A stretch of 64,000 nucleotides of DNA from Maritalea myrionectae DSM 19524 (GCF_000423365.1 NZ_AUHV01000003.1:62001-126000), one strand, 5' to 3'; numbered from the stretch's first letter, positions 53,469-61,335 are shown. The notes: a model not told the origin generated them from the letters alone. Translations and numbers: made by a program.

Positions 53469-53821
53469 TGGCCACTGCAAACACCTATTACCCCGTCGAA
53501 AAACCCTACAACATGACCAATACGCAATTTGCGGCATTGAAGGAAAAAGCAACCGAGCTTGAAGGCGTTTTTCTGAACACATTGATGAGCGAGATGGTCA
53601 AGTCAACCGAAACCGAAAGCGAATTTGGCGGCGGCTACGCAGAAGAAACCTGGCGCGGCATGTTGGGCGAGGAATATGCCAAGAACATTGCGAACAATGG
53701 CGGCCTCGGCCTTGCCGACGACATTTTGCGCGATCTCATCTTATCACAACAATCCATCAACACGCCGCGCTCGACCGCGCAGCCTAACCCTGCCTTTGTA
53801 TCAGGAGCGTATCAACAATGA
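53468..53821 (+). CDS. flgJ: rod-binding protein (FlgJ N-terminal type, CheL)
   Basis: A 117-residue protein matching the rod-binding domain of FlgJ (KEKATELEGVFLNTLMSEMVKSTETESEFGGGYAEETWRGMLGEEYAKNIANNGGLGLADDIL). The muramidase domain of enterobacterial FlgJ is absent, as in Caulobacter CheL. It is a rod cap/scaffold. It overlaps flgI by one base and the next gene by 4. Confidence 0.87.
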   Translation: MATANTYYPVEKPYNMTNTQFAALKEKATELEGVFLNTLMSEMVKSTETESEFGGGYAEETWRGMLGEEYAKNIANNGGLGLADDILRDLILSQQSINTPRSTAQPNPAFVSGAYQQ

Positions 53822-54306
53822 ACTCACATCAATTAAGAGCGCAAACGCTGGCCAAAAAACCACCAGTGCCCTTGCCTGGCGAGCCAGAAGAAGTTTGCGC
53901 AGAGGCAACTGAAACGCTCACCAAACTCGTGAACGTCATGAACAATGAAACCACGCTGCTGCGCGCAGGTCGTTTGTTGGAGGCCAGCGAGCTTGCGGCA
54001 CCAAAGGCCGAGTTGGCGCAAAAATATGTCGGGCTCGCGCGTGCGATCCAGCACAATGCGAAAACACTGAAAGAAACAGCGCCCCATCTTTTGATGGCCC
54101 TGCAAAAGCATCAATCAGCCCTGGCCACCCAAATGGCTGAGAACATGCGGGTGCTGGCCACCGCCAAATCTCTTTCCGAGGAAATCGTAGGCGACGTGGC
54201 GGCACAGTTGGGACAAGCACAAAAGCCCAAAACCTATGGTATAAACGGCTCCACCGGACCAAAGGCACAGAGTTTGCAAGGTGTTTCGATCAACAAGACA
54301 AGTTAA
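53818..54306 (+). CDS. flgN: FlgN-like flagellar chaperone (FlbY)
   Basis: A 162-residue helical protein. AEATETLTKLVNVMNNETTLLRAGRLLEASELAAPKAELAQKYVGLARAIQHNAKTLKETAPHLLMALQKHQSALATQMAENMRVLATAKSLSEEIVGDVAAQ fits the FlgN fold, and the gene order flgI-flgJ-flgN mirrors Caulobacter flgI-cheL-flbY. FlgN chaperones the hook-associated proteins FlgK and FlgL, whose genes are at the right end of the window. Confidence 0.78.
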   Translation: MNSHQLRAQTLAKKPPVPLPGEPEEVCAEATETLTKLVNVMNNETTLLRAGRLLEASELAAPKAELAQKYVGLARAIQHNAKTLKETAPHLLMALQKHQSALATQMAENMRVLATAKSLSEEIVGDVAAQLGQAQKPKTYGINGSTGPKAQSLQGVSINKTS

Positions 54307-54412
54307 TTCGAATTTAAATTAAATAACCCCTCCACAAATTACTTATCTGAAAACTCTCTTCTCCATGATGGTCTGAGGCAAGAAATGCCAGTTAAATTCA
54401 TGGAGAAGAGCC

Positions 54413-54772
54413 GTGACCGTCAGAATAGAATCTGCCGCCGGTTTCCAAGGCGGCGCCGCCCTTAATGGGACAGCCCGCCCTCAACAGGATTACAAACCGC
54501 AGGATGCGGCCAGTTCAAAGGCACAGGTAGGCAGCGCACAAGCAGCGCCACCTGCAAATCCTCAAAGCGTTAATCCAGTTGCCGACGACGGGCTGCCAGA
54601 CATCCCCAAACTCGTGGGACCGGCAGCACCAGCAAGTTTATTGTTTGAAGCCTCTCTTGCAGCCAATGCGGATGAAGGCGAGCCAGGGCATATTGATTTT
54701 CCAAGGATGATCAATCGTCGCTGGGTTCCCTCTCCAGACCTGTTGCGCCAGCTCGAGACAATTAAGGGCTAA
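54413..54772 (+). CDS. hypothetical protein between flgN and the flagellins
   Basis: A 119-residue protein with GTG start at 54413 and a GGAGAAG ribosome site. The first ~70 residues are low-complexity (Ala/Pro/Gln-rich, AASSKAQVGSAQAAPPANPQ). The last ~40 look folded: LLFEASLAANADEGEPGHIDFPRMINRRWVPSPDLLRQLETI. I do not recognise it. A flagellar role is only suggested by its place. Confidence 0.6.
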   Translation: MTVRIESAAGFQGGAALNGTARPQQDYKPQDAASSKAQVGSAQAAPPANPQSVNPVADDGLPDIPKLVGPAAPASLLFEASLAANADEGEPGHIDFPRMINRRWVPSPDLLRQLETIKG

Positions 54773-54781
54773 GTATTTGTA

Positions 54782-54817
54782 AAACCGCTGTTAACCATGC
54801 CAGTTAAACGGCGGTTT
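54782..54817 (+). terminator. hairpin after the 54413 gene
   Basis: Eleven-pair stem 54782-54792 / 54807-54817 (AAACCGC with GCGGTTT, one G-T pair), 14-nt loop, ending in TTTACC. Weak T-tail. Confidence 0.4.
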
Positions 54818-54844
54818 ACCATAAGAATTCCTCGTGCCTTCTGA

Positions 54845-54859
54845 TTAAGGTTTAGTTCA
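54845..54859 (+). promoter_or_regulatory. CtrA-like box, flagellin 1
   Basis: TTAA-N7-TTCA, one mismatch from TTAA-N7-TTAA, 123-137 bp before the start, farther than in the other four flagellin genes. Confidence 0.3.
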
Positions 54860-54934
54860 CTTGATCAGTGGTTTATGGGGGATATCGCGGGAAGTGGCGG
54901 TCAAAGAATTGACTTAAACTTTTCTATCAAAACG

Positions 54935-54951
54935 CGGGCCAGGAAGGCCCG
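54935..54951 (+). promoter_or_regulatory. flagellin 1 leader hairpin, AGGAA loop
   Basis: CGGGCC-AGGAA-GGCCCG, perfect 6-bp stem plus an outer G-U pair, 30 nt before the ATG. Same loop as in the leaders of flagellins 2 and 5. Confidence 0.6.
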
Positions 54952-54981
54952 TTTGTAAGCCAGAATGGAGTATTTAGTATC

Positions 54982-56088
54982 ATGGCTATTCAACTATCAG
55001 CTGCCGTACGTCAGAACCTCACCGCCCTTCAAGGCACTGCTGATCTTCTCAGCAAAACACAGAACCGTCTTTCAACAGGTTTGAAAGTGAACTCTGCGTT
55101 GGACAACCCAGGTTCTTTCTTCACAGCCCAATCATTGAACTCACGCGCTTCTGACCTTTCATCTTTGTTGGATGACCAAGGCCAGGCTGTTCAAACTCTT
55201 AAAGCTGCCGACGAAGGTATTCAGTCTATCACCAAGCTCGCAGAAGCGGCTAAGGCGAAAGCAAACCAAGCACTGCAGTCTTCTTCAACAGCTGACCGTC
55301 GTAAGTTTGCTGGCGAATATAACGAACTTCTCAACCAAATCGAAACACTTGCCAAAGATAGCGGCTACTCAGGTAAAAACCTGTTGGCTGGTACAGGCAA
55401 CGATTTGTCGGTGGTATTTAACGAAGATGGCACATCTAAGTTGGACATCTCTGCGGTTGACTACACAGACACTTCTGGCGCACTTGGTCTGTCAGATCTG
55501 ACTGTCGGTACAAGCGGCACATTGACCATCGCTGAATCAGCTCTTGAAGCTGGTGACGAAGATGGCGATACATTGACAGTTACTGTTGGCGGTTCTTCAG
55601 TGGGCTCTATCGCTTATGATTCAGGCACCACTGCTGAAGACGTTGTAACAGCGCTAAACGCAATTGACGGTGTAACCGCATCAACAGACGGTACAGACAT
55701 CACTGTCACATCAGAAAATGGCAACATTGTCATTGACGATAGCGACACAACAGCTGATCTGGCTACACAAACTGGCACTGGCTACGTGGCAGGTTCGTTT
55801 GACTCAGATGCAACAATCAACGCAACTTTGGACTCGTTGACTTCTGCCCTCGGCTCATTGCGGTCACAGGCTTCAACCTTCGGTACAAACCTGACAGTTG
55901 TTGAAAACCGTCAAGATTTTACCAAGTCAATGATCAACACATTGCAAGAAGGTTCTGGCAAGCTGACTTTGGCAGATACCAACGAAGAAGGTGCGAACTT
56001 GCTAGCGTTGCAAACACGTCAGACACTGGCATCAACTTCATTGTCATTCGCTTCTCAGGCAGACCAAAACGTATTGCGTTTGCTGTAA
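54982..56088 (+). CDS. fliC: flagellin (paralogue 1)
   Basis: A 368-residue flagellin. N-terminal D0/D1: IQLSAAVRQNLTALQGTADLLSKTQNRLSTGLKVNSALDNP; C-terminal LRSQASTFGTNLTVVENRQDFTKSMINTLQEGSGKLTLADTNEEGANLLALQTRQTLASTSLSFASQADQNVLRLL. The variable centre (~160-275) is an acidic, Thr-rich repeat-like domain shared with paralogues 2 and 4. Each flagellin gene has its own upstream box and terminator, so they are expressed singly. Confidence 0.95.
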   Translation: MAIQLSAAVRQNLTALQGTADLLSKTQNRLSTGLKVNSALDNPGSFFTAQSLNSRASDLSSLLDDQGQAVQTLKAADEGIQSITKLAEAAKAKANQALQSSSTADRRKFAGEYNELLNQIETLAKDSGYSGKNLLAGTGNDLSVVFNEDGTSKLDISAVDYTDTSGALGLSDLTVGTSGTLTIAESALEAGDEDGDTLTVTVGGSSVGSIAYDSGTTAEDVVTALNAIDGVTASTDGTDITVTSENGNIVIDDSDTTADLATQTGTGYVAGSFDSDATINATLDSLTSALGSLRSQASTFGTNLTVVENRQDFTKSMINTLQEGSGKLTLADTNEEGANLLALQTRQTLASTSLSFASQADQNVLRLL

Positions 56089-56111
56089 GCCGAAACGACA
56101 AGACTATTTTG

Positions 56112-56139
56112 AAGGCGGGCTCCGGTCCGCCTTTTTTTA
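56112..56139 (+). terminator. terminator of flagellin 1
   Basis: AAGGCGG / CCGCCTT stem (56112-56118, 56127-56133), T-run. Confidence 0.9.
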
Positions 56140-56155
56140 TATTCTGATTCTGGCA

Positions 56156-56170
56156 TTAATTCTTCATTAG
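56156..56170 (+). promoter_or_regulatory. CtrA-like box, flagellin 2
   Basis: TTAA-N7-TTAG, one mismatch, 64-78 bp before the start. Confidence 0.4.
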
Positions 56171-56193
56171 GCATATTCATTCATTTTCTAGTT

Positions 56194-56208
56194 GTTCCAG
56201 GAAGGAAC
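56194..56208 (+). promoter_or_regulatory. flagellin 2 leader hairpin, AGGAA loop
   Basis: GTTCC-AGGAA-GGAAC, perfect 5-bp stem of different sequence from that in flagellin 1; nested in outer arms TTCTAG/CTAGAA (56186-56191, 56217-56222). Confidence 0.6.
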
Positions 56209-56233
56209 TCGAGTACCTAGAAAAGGAAGTAAA

Positions 56234-57343
56234 ATGAGTCAAATTCAACTCTCATCAGCCGTGCGGCAGAACCTACTGTCGTTGCAAAACACAGCTGATC
56301 TCATGTCAAAAACGCAGAACCGCTTGGCCACTGGCCTCAAGGTCAACTCGGCCCTTGATAATCCCGGTTCTTTCTTCACTGCCTCCTCATTGAACAACCG
56401 TGCGGGTGACCTCACGAACCTGTTGGACGATATGGGACAGTCTGTTCAAACTTTGAAAGCCGCTGACGAAGGTATCCAGTCGATCACCAAGTTGGTTGAA
56501 GCTGCCAAAGGCAAAGCAAACCAAGCGCTTCAGTCTTCTTCAACTGCTGACCGTCGTAAGTTTGCTGGCGAGTACAATGAACTCTTGTCTCAAATTGAAG
56601 ATTTGGCAAAAGATGCCGGCTACTCAGGCAAAAACCTGTTGGCGGGTACCGGCAACGACTTGTCAGTGCTGTTCAACGAAGATGGCACTTCATCTTTGAG
56701 CGTTTCAGCCGTCGACTACACCGACACCTCTGGCACACTTGGTCTGTCAGATCTGACTGTCGGTACAAGCGGCACATTGACCATCGCTGAATCAGCTCTT
56801 GAAGCTGGTGACGAAGATGGCGATACATTGACAGTTACTGTAGGCGGTTCATCAGTTGGCTCTATCGCTTATGATGATGGCACCACTGCTGAAGACGTTG
56901 TAACAGCGCTGAACGCAATTGATGGCGTAACTGCATCAACAGATGGCACAGACATCACCGTTACTTCAGAAAATGGCAACATTGTCATTGACGATAGTGA
57001 CACAACTGCGGATCTGGCCACACAAACAGGTACTGGCTATGTAGCGGGTTCGTTTGACGCAGACAGTGATATCAACACTTCGCTGACTTCATTGAACTCT
57101 GCATTGAACACATTGCGGTCGCAGGCCTCAACCTTCGGTACAAACCTGACAGTTGTTGAAAACCGTCAAAACTTTACAACTCGTTTGATCAACACTTTGG
57201 AAGAAGGTGCAGGCAAATTGACTTTGGCCGACACCAACGAAGAAGGTGCGAACTTGCTGGCGTTGCAAACACGTCAACAGCTCTCCTCTACTTCGCTTTC
57301 ATTCGCCTCTCAGGCGGATCAGAACGTGTTGCGTTTGTTCTAA
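56234..57343 (+). CDS. fliC: flagellin (paralogue 2)
   Basis: A 369-residue flagellin, close to paralogue 1 over its whole length, with 106 identical bases in the variable domain (56736-56841 against 55481-55586). Start ATG 56234 (MSQIQLSSAVRQNLLSLQ) follows AAAAGGAAG; the frame is open upstream to 56192, but that part covers the leader hairpin. D0/D1 termini are complete, ending ASQADQNVLRLF. Confidence 0.95.
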   Translation: MSQIQLSSAVRQNLLSLQNTADLMSKTQNRLATGLKVNSALDNPGSFFTASSLNNRAGDLTNLLDDMGQSVQTLKAADEGIQSITKLVEAAKGKANQALQSSSTADRRKFAGEYNELLSQIEDLAKDAGYSGKNLLAGTGNDLSVLFNEDGTSSLSVSAVDYTDTSGTLGLSDLTVGTSGTLTIAESALEAGDEDGDTLTVTVGGSSVGSIAYDDGTTAEDVVTALNAIDGVTASTDGTDITVTSENGNIVIDDSDTTADLATQTGTGYVAGSFDADSDINTSLTSLNSALNTLRSQASTFGTNLTVVENRQNFTTRLINTLEEGAGKLTLADTNEEGANLLALQTRQQLSSTSLSFASQADQNVLRLF

Positions 57344-57377
57344 GGATAAAGAATTTAGTATTGCGTACTTTATCGCA

Positions 57378-57414
57378 ATGGGCGGTGTGCGGATCATGCA
57401 CCGCCCATTTTTTT
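57378..57414 (+). terminator. terminator of flagellin 2
   Basis: ATGGGCGGTG / CACCGCCCAT stem (57378-57387, 57399-57408) and T-run. Confidence 0.92.
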
Positions 57415-57442
57415 GATTATTTTCAGATTCTTATCAAACTCA

Positions 57443-57457
57443 TTAACATCTGATTAA
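57443..57457 (+). promoter_or_regulatory. CtrA-type box, flagellin 3 (perfect)
   Basis: TTAA-N7-TTAA (57443-57446, 57454-57457), 63-77 bp before the start. A short inverted repeat CCTTA/TAAGG follows (57459-57474). Confidence 0.6.
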
Positions 57458-57478
57458 CCCTTAACTTGCTAAGGATTA

Positions 57479-57497
57479 GGTGCCTAGGATAGGCACC
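57479..57497 (+). promoter_or_regulatory. flagellin 3 leader hairpin, AGGAT loop
   Basis: GGTGCCT-AGGAT-AGGCACC, perfect 7-bp stem, 22 nt before the ATG. Confidence 0.6.
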
Positions 57498-57519
57498 AGT
57501 TTAAACCAGAAGTTAGTTT

Positions 57520-58680
57520 ATGAGCATACAGCTATCCTCCGCGGTCCGGCAGAATCTCCTGTCACTTCAATCCACCGCAGACATGATGTCCAAAACGCAA
57601 AATCGCCTCGCCACTGGCTTGAAGGTGAATTCTGCGCTGGACAATCCCAGTTCTTTCTTCACAGCATCAGCTCTCAATAATAGATCGAATGATCTTGGCG
57701 GGCTTTTGGATGATATGGGACAATCCATTCAAACACTAAAAGCGGCTGATGAAGGCATTAAGTCCATCACTAAACTGGTGGAGGCAGCAAAAGGCAAAGC
57801 CAATCAAGCCTTACAATCGTCAAGCACAGCTGATCGCTCAAAATTTGCCACAGAATATAATGAGTTATTGGGGCAAATTGAGCAACTAGCCAAGGACGCA
57901 GGCTATAGCGGCAAGAACCTTCTTGCAGGTACAGGCAATGACCTTGACGTTATCTTTAACGAAGATGGTACCAGCAAACTTGGCGTTAGCGCGGTAGACT
58001 ACACTGATACCTCCGCTTCATTGGGTTTGAGTTCTCTAGCAACGACAATCGCCGGCACGCCAGGGTCATTTACCATCAGCGATCAGGATTTGTATGACGG
58101 CTTTAATGGTGACGCCGGGGATACATTTATTATCGAAGATGGAGACGGCACGACTCTTATCGCAGCCGGAGATCCTGGTGACGGAACCCTCACCTACTCC
58201 AACCAGATCGCCGATGAAATTAACGCTGCGGGCGTTCCCGGTCTGTCAGCAACATTTGTCCCCGGTCCGTTGACCGGATCGCTGACAGTTACATATACTG
58301 AAGGCAACGTTTCAATTGATGACGCCGATTCAACTAATGATCTCGCTACGACGACTTCATCAAATTTTGTTGAGAGTGTTGTTGGTGGTTTTGAGACCGA
58401 TGAGGCCATCAACGCCGAACTGGATAAACTCAACACAGCACTCAACACATTGCGTTCACAAGCATCGACATTCGGCACAAACCTGACAGTTGTTGAGAAT
58501 CGCCAGAACTTCACAAAGTCATTAATCAACACCTTAGAAGAAGGTGCGGGCAAGCTGACCCTTGCAGATACAAACGAAGAAGGTGCGAACTTGCTGGCGT
58601 TGCAAACGCGGCAACAGCTTTCGTCGACCTCCCTCTCCTTCGCCTCACAAGCAGATCAAAACGTCCTCCGACTCTTCTAA
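57520..58680 (+). CDS. fliC: flagellin (paralogue 3, divergent centre)
   Basis: A 386-residue flagellin, the longest of the five. D0/D1 ends match the others (MSIQLSSAVRQNLLSLQSTADMMSKTQNRLATGLKVNSALDNPSSFFTA; ASQADQNVLRLF), but the centre (~165-290: SFTISDQDLYDGFNGDAGDTFIIEDGDGTTLIAAG...) shares only its general layout with the rest. Codon choice here is closer to the bulk genome than in paralogues 1 and 2, which suggests lower expression (inference). Confidence 0.95.
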   Translation: MSIQLSSAVRQNLLSLQSTADMMSKTQNRLATGLKVNSALDNPSSFFTASALNNRSNDLGGLLDDMGQSIQTLKAADEGIKSITKLVEAAKGKANQALQSSSTADRSKFATEYNELLGQIEQLAKDAGYSGKNLLAGTGNDLDVIFNEDGTSKLGVSAVDYTDTSASLGLSSLATTIAGTPGSFTISDQDLYDGFNGDAGDTFIIEDGDGTTLIAAGDPGDGTLTYSNQIADEINAAGVPGLSATFVPGPLTGSLTVTYTEGNVSIDDADSTNDLATTTSSNFVESVVGGFETDEAINAELDKLNTALNTLRSQASTFGTNLTVVENRQNFTKSLINTLEEGAGKLTLADTNEEGANLLALQTRQQLSSTSLSFASQADQNVLRLF

Positions 58681-58705
58681 CACATTATAAAATATTACTT
58701 TTTTC

Positions 58706-58733
58706 AAGGCGAACTTCGGTTCGCCTTTTTTAT
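58706..58733 (+). terminator. terminator of flagellin 3
   Basis: AAGGCGAAC-TTCG-GTTCGCCTT with T-run; a TTCG tetraloop. Confidence 0.93.
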
Positions 58734-58787
58734 TGCGTTTTATTAATTTTCGCATTTTGCAACAAATTCCGCATTTTGCAACGCGCA

Positions 58788-58802
58788 TTAAACTTCGATT
58801 AA
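58788..58802 (+). promoter_or_regulatory. CtrA-type box, flagellin 4 (perfect)
   Basis: TTAA-N7-TTAA (58788-58791, 58799-58802), 71-85 bp before the start. Confidence 0.6.
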
Positions 58803-58872
58803 CCATCCTCATTCATGATCATAAGTGCCCCAGAATCGGGCCTAGAAACCATGAAGGAATAGAACTTTGACA

Positions 58873-59979
58873 ATGATCCATTTGTCCGCGGCAGTGCGGC
58901 AAAACCTCTTATCACTGCAAGGCACAGCCGACTTGATGTCCAAAACGCAAAATCGTTTGGCCACCGGGCTCAAGGTCAACTCGGCTCTCGACAACCCCAA
59001 CTCATTCTTTACAGCGTCCGCGCTGAACAACCGCGCTTCTGACTTGAGCAGCCTGCTTGACGACATGGGTCAAGGTGTTCAGACGTTGAAAGCGGCCGAC
59101 GATGGCATTCAAGCCATCACCAAGCTCGTGGAAGCCGCCAAAGGTAAAGCCAACCAGGCGCTTCAATCCAACAAGGTCGCTGACCGCCGTCGGTTTGCGC
59201 AGGAATATAACGATCTGCTGACCCAGATCGAAGATCTCGCCAAAGACGCTGGCTACAAAGGCAAGAACCTTCTTGCGGGTACGGGCAACGACCTGTCAGT
59301 TATCTTTAATGAAGATGGCACCTCATCCGTTACGATCGATGCTGTAGACTACACAGACACTTCCGGTGCTTTGGGTTTAGCAGACTTGACAGTAGGCACA
59401 AGCGGCACCCTGACCATCTCTGAAGCGGCTCTCGAAGCTGGTGACGAATCGAACGATACGCTAACCGTAACCGTCGGCGGCTCAAATGTAGCGACAATTG
59501 ACTATGGCGTCGGCACGACTTCAGAAGACGTAATCACTGCGTTGAATGCTATCGAAGGCATTACCGCATCAACCGATGGCACTGACATCACCGTTACCTC
59601 TGACAATGGCAATATTGTTATCGACGATAGCGACACCACTGCTGATTTGGCGACCCAAACTGGCACCGGCTATGTGGAGGGTACGTTCGATACCGATGTT
59701 TCAATCAGCGCCTCGCTCGAAACATTGAACGGCGCATTGAGCACCCTGCGCTCACAAGCATCCACATTCGGTACCAACCTCACCGTGGTTGAAAACCGTC
59801 AGAACTTCACAAAGCGTTTGATCAACACATTGGAAGAAGGTGCGGGCAAGCTGACCCTTGCAGATACAAACGAAGAAGGTGCGAACTTGCTGGCGTTGCA
59901 AACACGGCAACAATTGGCATCCACCTCACTCTCTTTCGCCTCGCAGGCGGATCAAGCGGTGCTGCGGCTTTTCGGTTAA
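58873..59979 (+). CDS. fliC: flagellin (paralogue 4)
   Basis: A 368-residue flagellin with complete D0/D1 ends and a central domain like that of paralogues 1 and 2 (LTVGTSGTLTISEAALEAGDESNDTLTVTVGGS). Start ATG 58873 is preferred to a TTG two codons earlier. Its leader lacks the AGGAA-loop hairpin found in the other four; GCCC/GGGC (58827-58841) forms a weaker stem with loop CAGAATC, and GAAGGAATAG is the ribosome site. Confidence 0.95.
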   Translation: MIHLSAAVRQNLLSLQGTADLMSKTQNRLATGLKVNSALDNPNSFFTASALNNRASDLSSLLDDMGQGVQTLKAADDGIQAITKLVEAAKGKANQALQSNKVADRRRFAQEYNDLLTQIEDLAKDAGYKGKNLLAGTGNDLSVIFNEDGTSSVTIDAVDYTDTSGALGLADLTVGTSGTLTISEAALEAGDESNDTLTVTVGGSNVATIDYGVGTTSEDVITALNAIEGITASTDGTDITVTSDNGNIVIDDSDTTADLATQTGTGYVEGTFDTDVSISASLETLNGALSTLRSQASTFGTNLTVVENRQNFTKRLINTLEEGAGKLTLADTNEEGANLLALQTRQQLASTSLSFASQADQAVLRLFG

Positions 59980-60021
59980 GCCCCAACACAAAACTATGGC
60001 TCATAGAGCTATTTCTTCAAG

Positions 60022-60054
60022 AAAGACGTCGATTCTATTCGGCGTCTTTTTTTT
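60022..60054 (+). terminator. terminator of flagellin 4
   Basis: AAAGACG / CGTCTTT stem (60022-60028, 60043-60049), extended inward by three pairs; T-run. Confidence 0.9.
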
Positions 60055-60139
60055 GCTTAAACTCACTAGGCACTTTTTTCCGCCTAATATGTGGAAAATC
60101 AACCCATCTGACCCAATTTGAGCCATTCTGTTAATATGC

Positions 60140-60162
60140 GTTAACCTTTCAGTAAGGTTAAC
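60140..60162 (+). promoter_or_regulatory. palindrome and CtrA-like box, flagellin 5
   Basis: GTTAACCTT (60140-60148) and AAGGTTAAC (60154-60162) are perfect arms around TCAGT. TTAA-N7-GTAA (60141-60155), one mismatch from a CtrA box, lies within it, 71-85 bp before the start. Confidence 0.45.
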
Positions 60163-60202
60163 AATTCATTGTCACGAAGAATCGTGGCAATACTCTATTA
60201 AC

Positions 60203-60221
60203 AACTCCAGGAAGGATGGTT
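60203..60221 (+). promoter_or_regulatory. flagellin 5 leader hairpin, AGGAA loop
   Basis: TCC-AGGAA-GGA (60206-60216) with outer AAC/GTT after a 2-nt bulge. CCAGGAAGG is identical to flagellins 1 and 2; here the loop overlaps the ribosome site of the gene, 9 nt from ATG 60226. Confidence 0.5.
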
Positions 60222-60225
60222 CGCG

Positions 60226-61335
60226 ATGAAAGATGTAACCCTCTCGCAATCTGTACGGCAAAACCTTTTGTCATTGCAGAGCACAGCAGACATGATGGCG
60301 CGGACACAAAACCGACTAGCCACGGGCCTGAAGGTCAACTCGGCGCTTGATAATCCCAACTCATTCTTTACATCGCAAGGGTTGAACAGCCGGGCCAACG
60401 ATTTGGCAAGCCTGCTCGATTCTATGGGCCAAGGCGTGCAAACGCTTAAGGCGGCCGATACAGGTATCACCAATGTGGTGAACTTGGTGGAAGCTGCAAA
60501 AGCCAAGGCGAACCAGGCCAACCAAACAAACAAGATCGAAGATCGCCGCGTTTTTGCGAACGAATACAATAGCTTGTTGAAACAAATCGAAGATTTGGCA
60601 CGCGATGCTGGCTATAATGGCAAGAACCTGTTGGCAGGCACCGGTAACGATCTGGCCGTTGTCTTTAATGAAGACAGCACTTCAAAGCTTATCATCGAAG
60701 CCATTGATCTTACAGATACATCTACCTTTTTGGGCCTCAATGATGTCACCACAGGCACTTCGTCCACGGGAACTGTAACTGAAGCCAACCTTATCGCAGG
60801 CCGTGAAGCCGGGGATGAATTGACGCTTACGATTGGCTCCGACACCTACACAATCGAATATGGCGCGACCACCACCGCCGCTGATATCATCAACGCGCTG
60901 GACGCCATTCCAGATGTTTCCGCCTCCTCCGATGGCACAACTGTGACGATCACGACAGCGGCTGGCAATTTCACATTGGACGACACCAACGCCACAAGTG
61001 ATATGACCACCGTCACCGGCACAGGCTATGTCGCCGGGTCGTTCGACACAGAAACCTCAGTGAATGCCGTTCTCAATGACATTACGGAATCACTGAATTT
61101 GCTGCGCGATCAGGCCTCGACATTCGGCACCAACCTCACCGTGGTCGAAAACCGCACCAATTTCACCAAACAAATGATTTCGACATTGGCGAATGGGGCG
61201 GATATGCTGACCTTGGCAGATACCAATGAAGAAGGGGCAAACCTTTTGGCTTTGCAAACACGGCAGCAATTGTCATCCACCGCCCTTTCCATGGCATCAC
61301 AAGCAGATCAGAACGTCTTAAGACTCTTCCAGTAA
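60226..61335 (+). CDS. fliC: flagellin (paralogue 5)
   Basis: A 369-residue flagellin, the most divergent in the terminal domains: N-terminal MKDVTLSQSVRQNLLSLQSTADMMARTQNRLATGLKVNSALDNPNSFFTSQGLNSRANDLASLLDSMG, and MISTLANGADMLTLADTNEEGANLLALQTRQQLSSTALSMASQADQNVLRLFQ at the end. The centre (TGTSSTGTVTEANLIAGREAGDELTLTIGSDTYTIEYG) is related to but distinct from paralogues 1, 2 and 4. No terminator was seen before flbT, 41 nt downstream, so it may be co-transcribed with flbT-flaF. Confidence 0.95.
   Translation: MKDVTLSQSVRQNLLSLQSTADMMARTQNRLATGLKVNSALDNPNSFFTSQGLNSRANDLASLLDSMGQGVQTLKAADTGITNVVNLVEAAKAKANQANQTNKIEDRRVFANEYNSLLKQIEDLARDAGYNGKNLLAGTGNDLAVVFNEDSTSKLIIEAIDLTDTSTFLGLNDVTTGTSSTGTVTEANLIAGREAGDELTLTIGSDTYTIEYGATTTAADIINALDAIPDVSASSDGTTVTITTAAGNFTLDDTNATSDMTTVTGTGYVAGSFDTETSVNAVLNDITESLNLLRDQASTFGTNLTVVENRTNFTKQMISTLANGADMLTLADTNEEGANLLALQTRQQLSSTALSMASQADQNVLRLFQ

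Noticed and set aside
56151-56167. TGGCAT at 56151 as sigma-54 promoter of flagellin 2
   Set aside because: No GC at the required distance.
60131-60144. TTAA-N6-TTAA before flagellin 5
   Set aside because: Spacing is 6, not 7; the overlapping TTAA-N7-GTAA was taken instead.
60174-60192. TGGCAATACTCTATTA as sigma-54 promoter of flagellin 5
   Set aside because: Ten bases after GG there is TT instead of GC, so the -12 element is missing.
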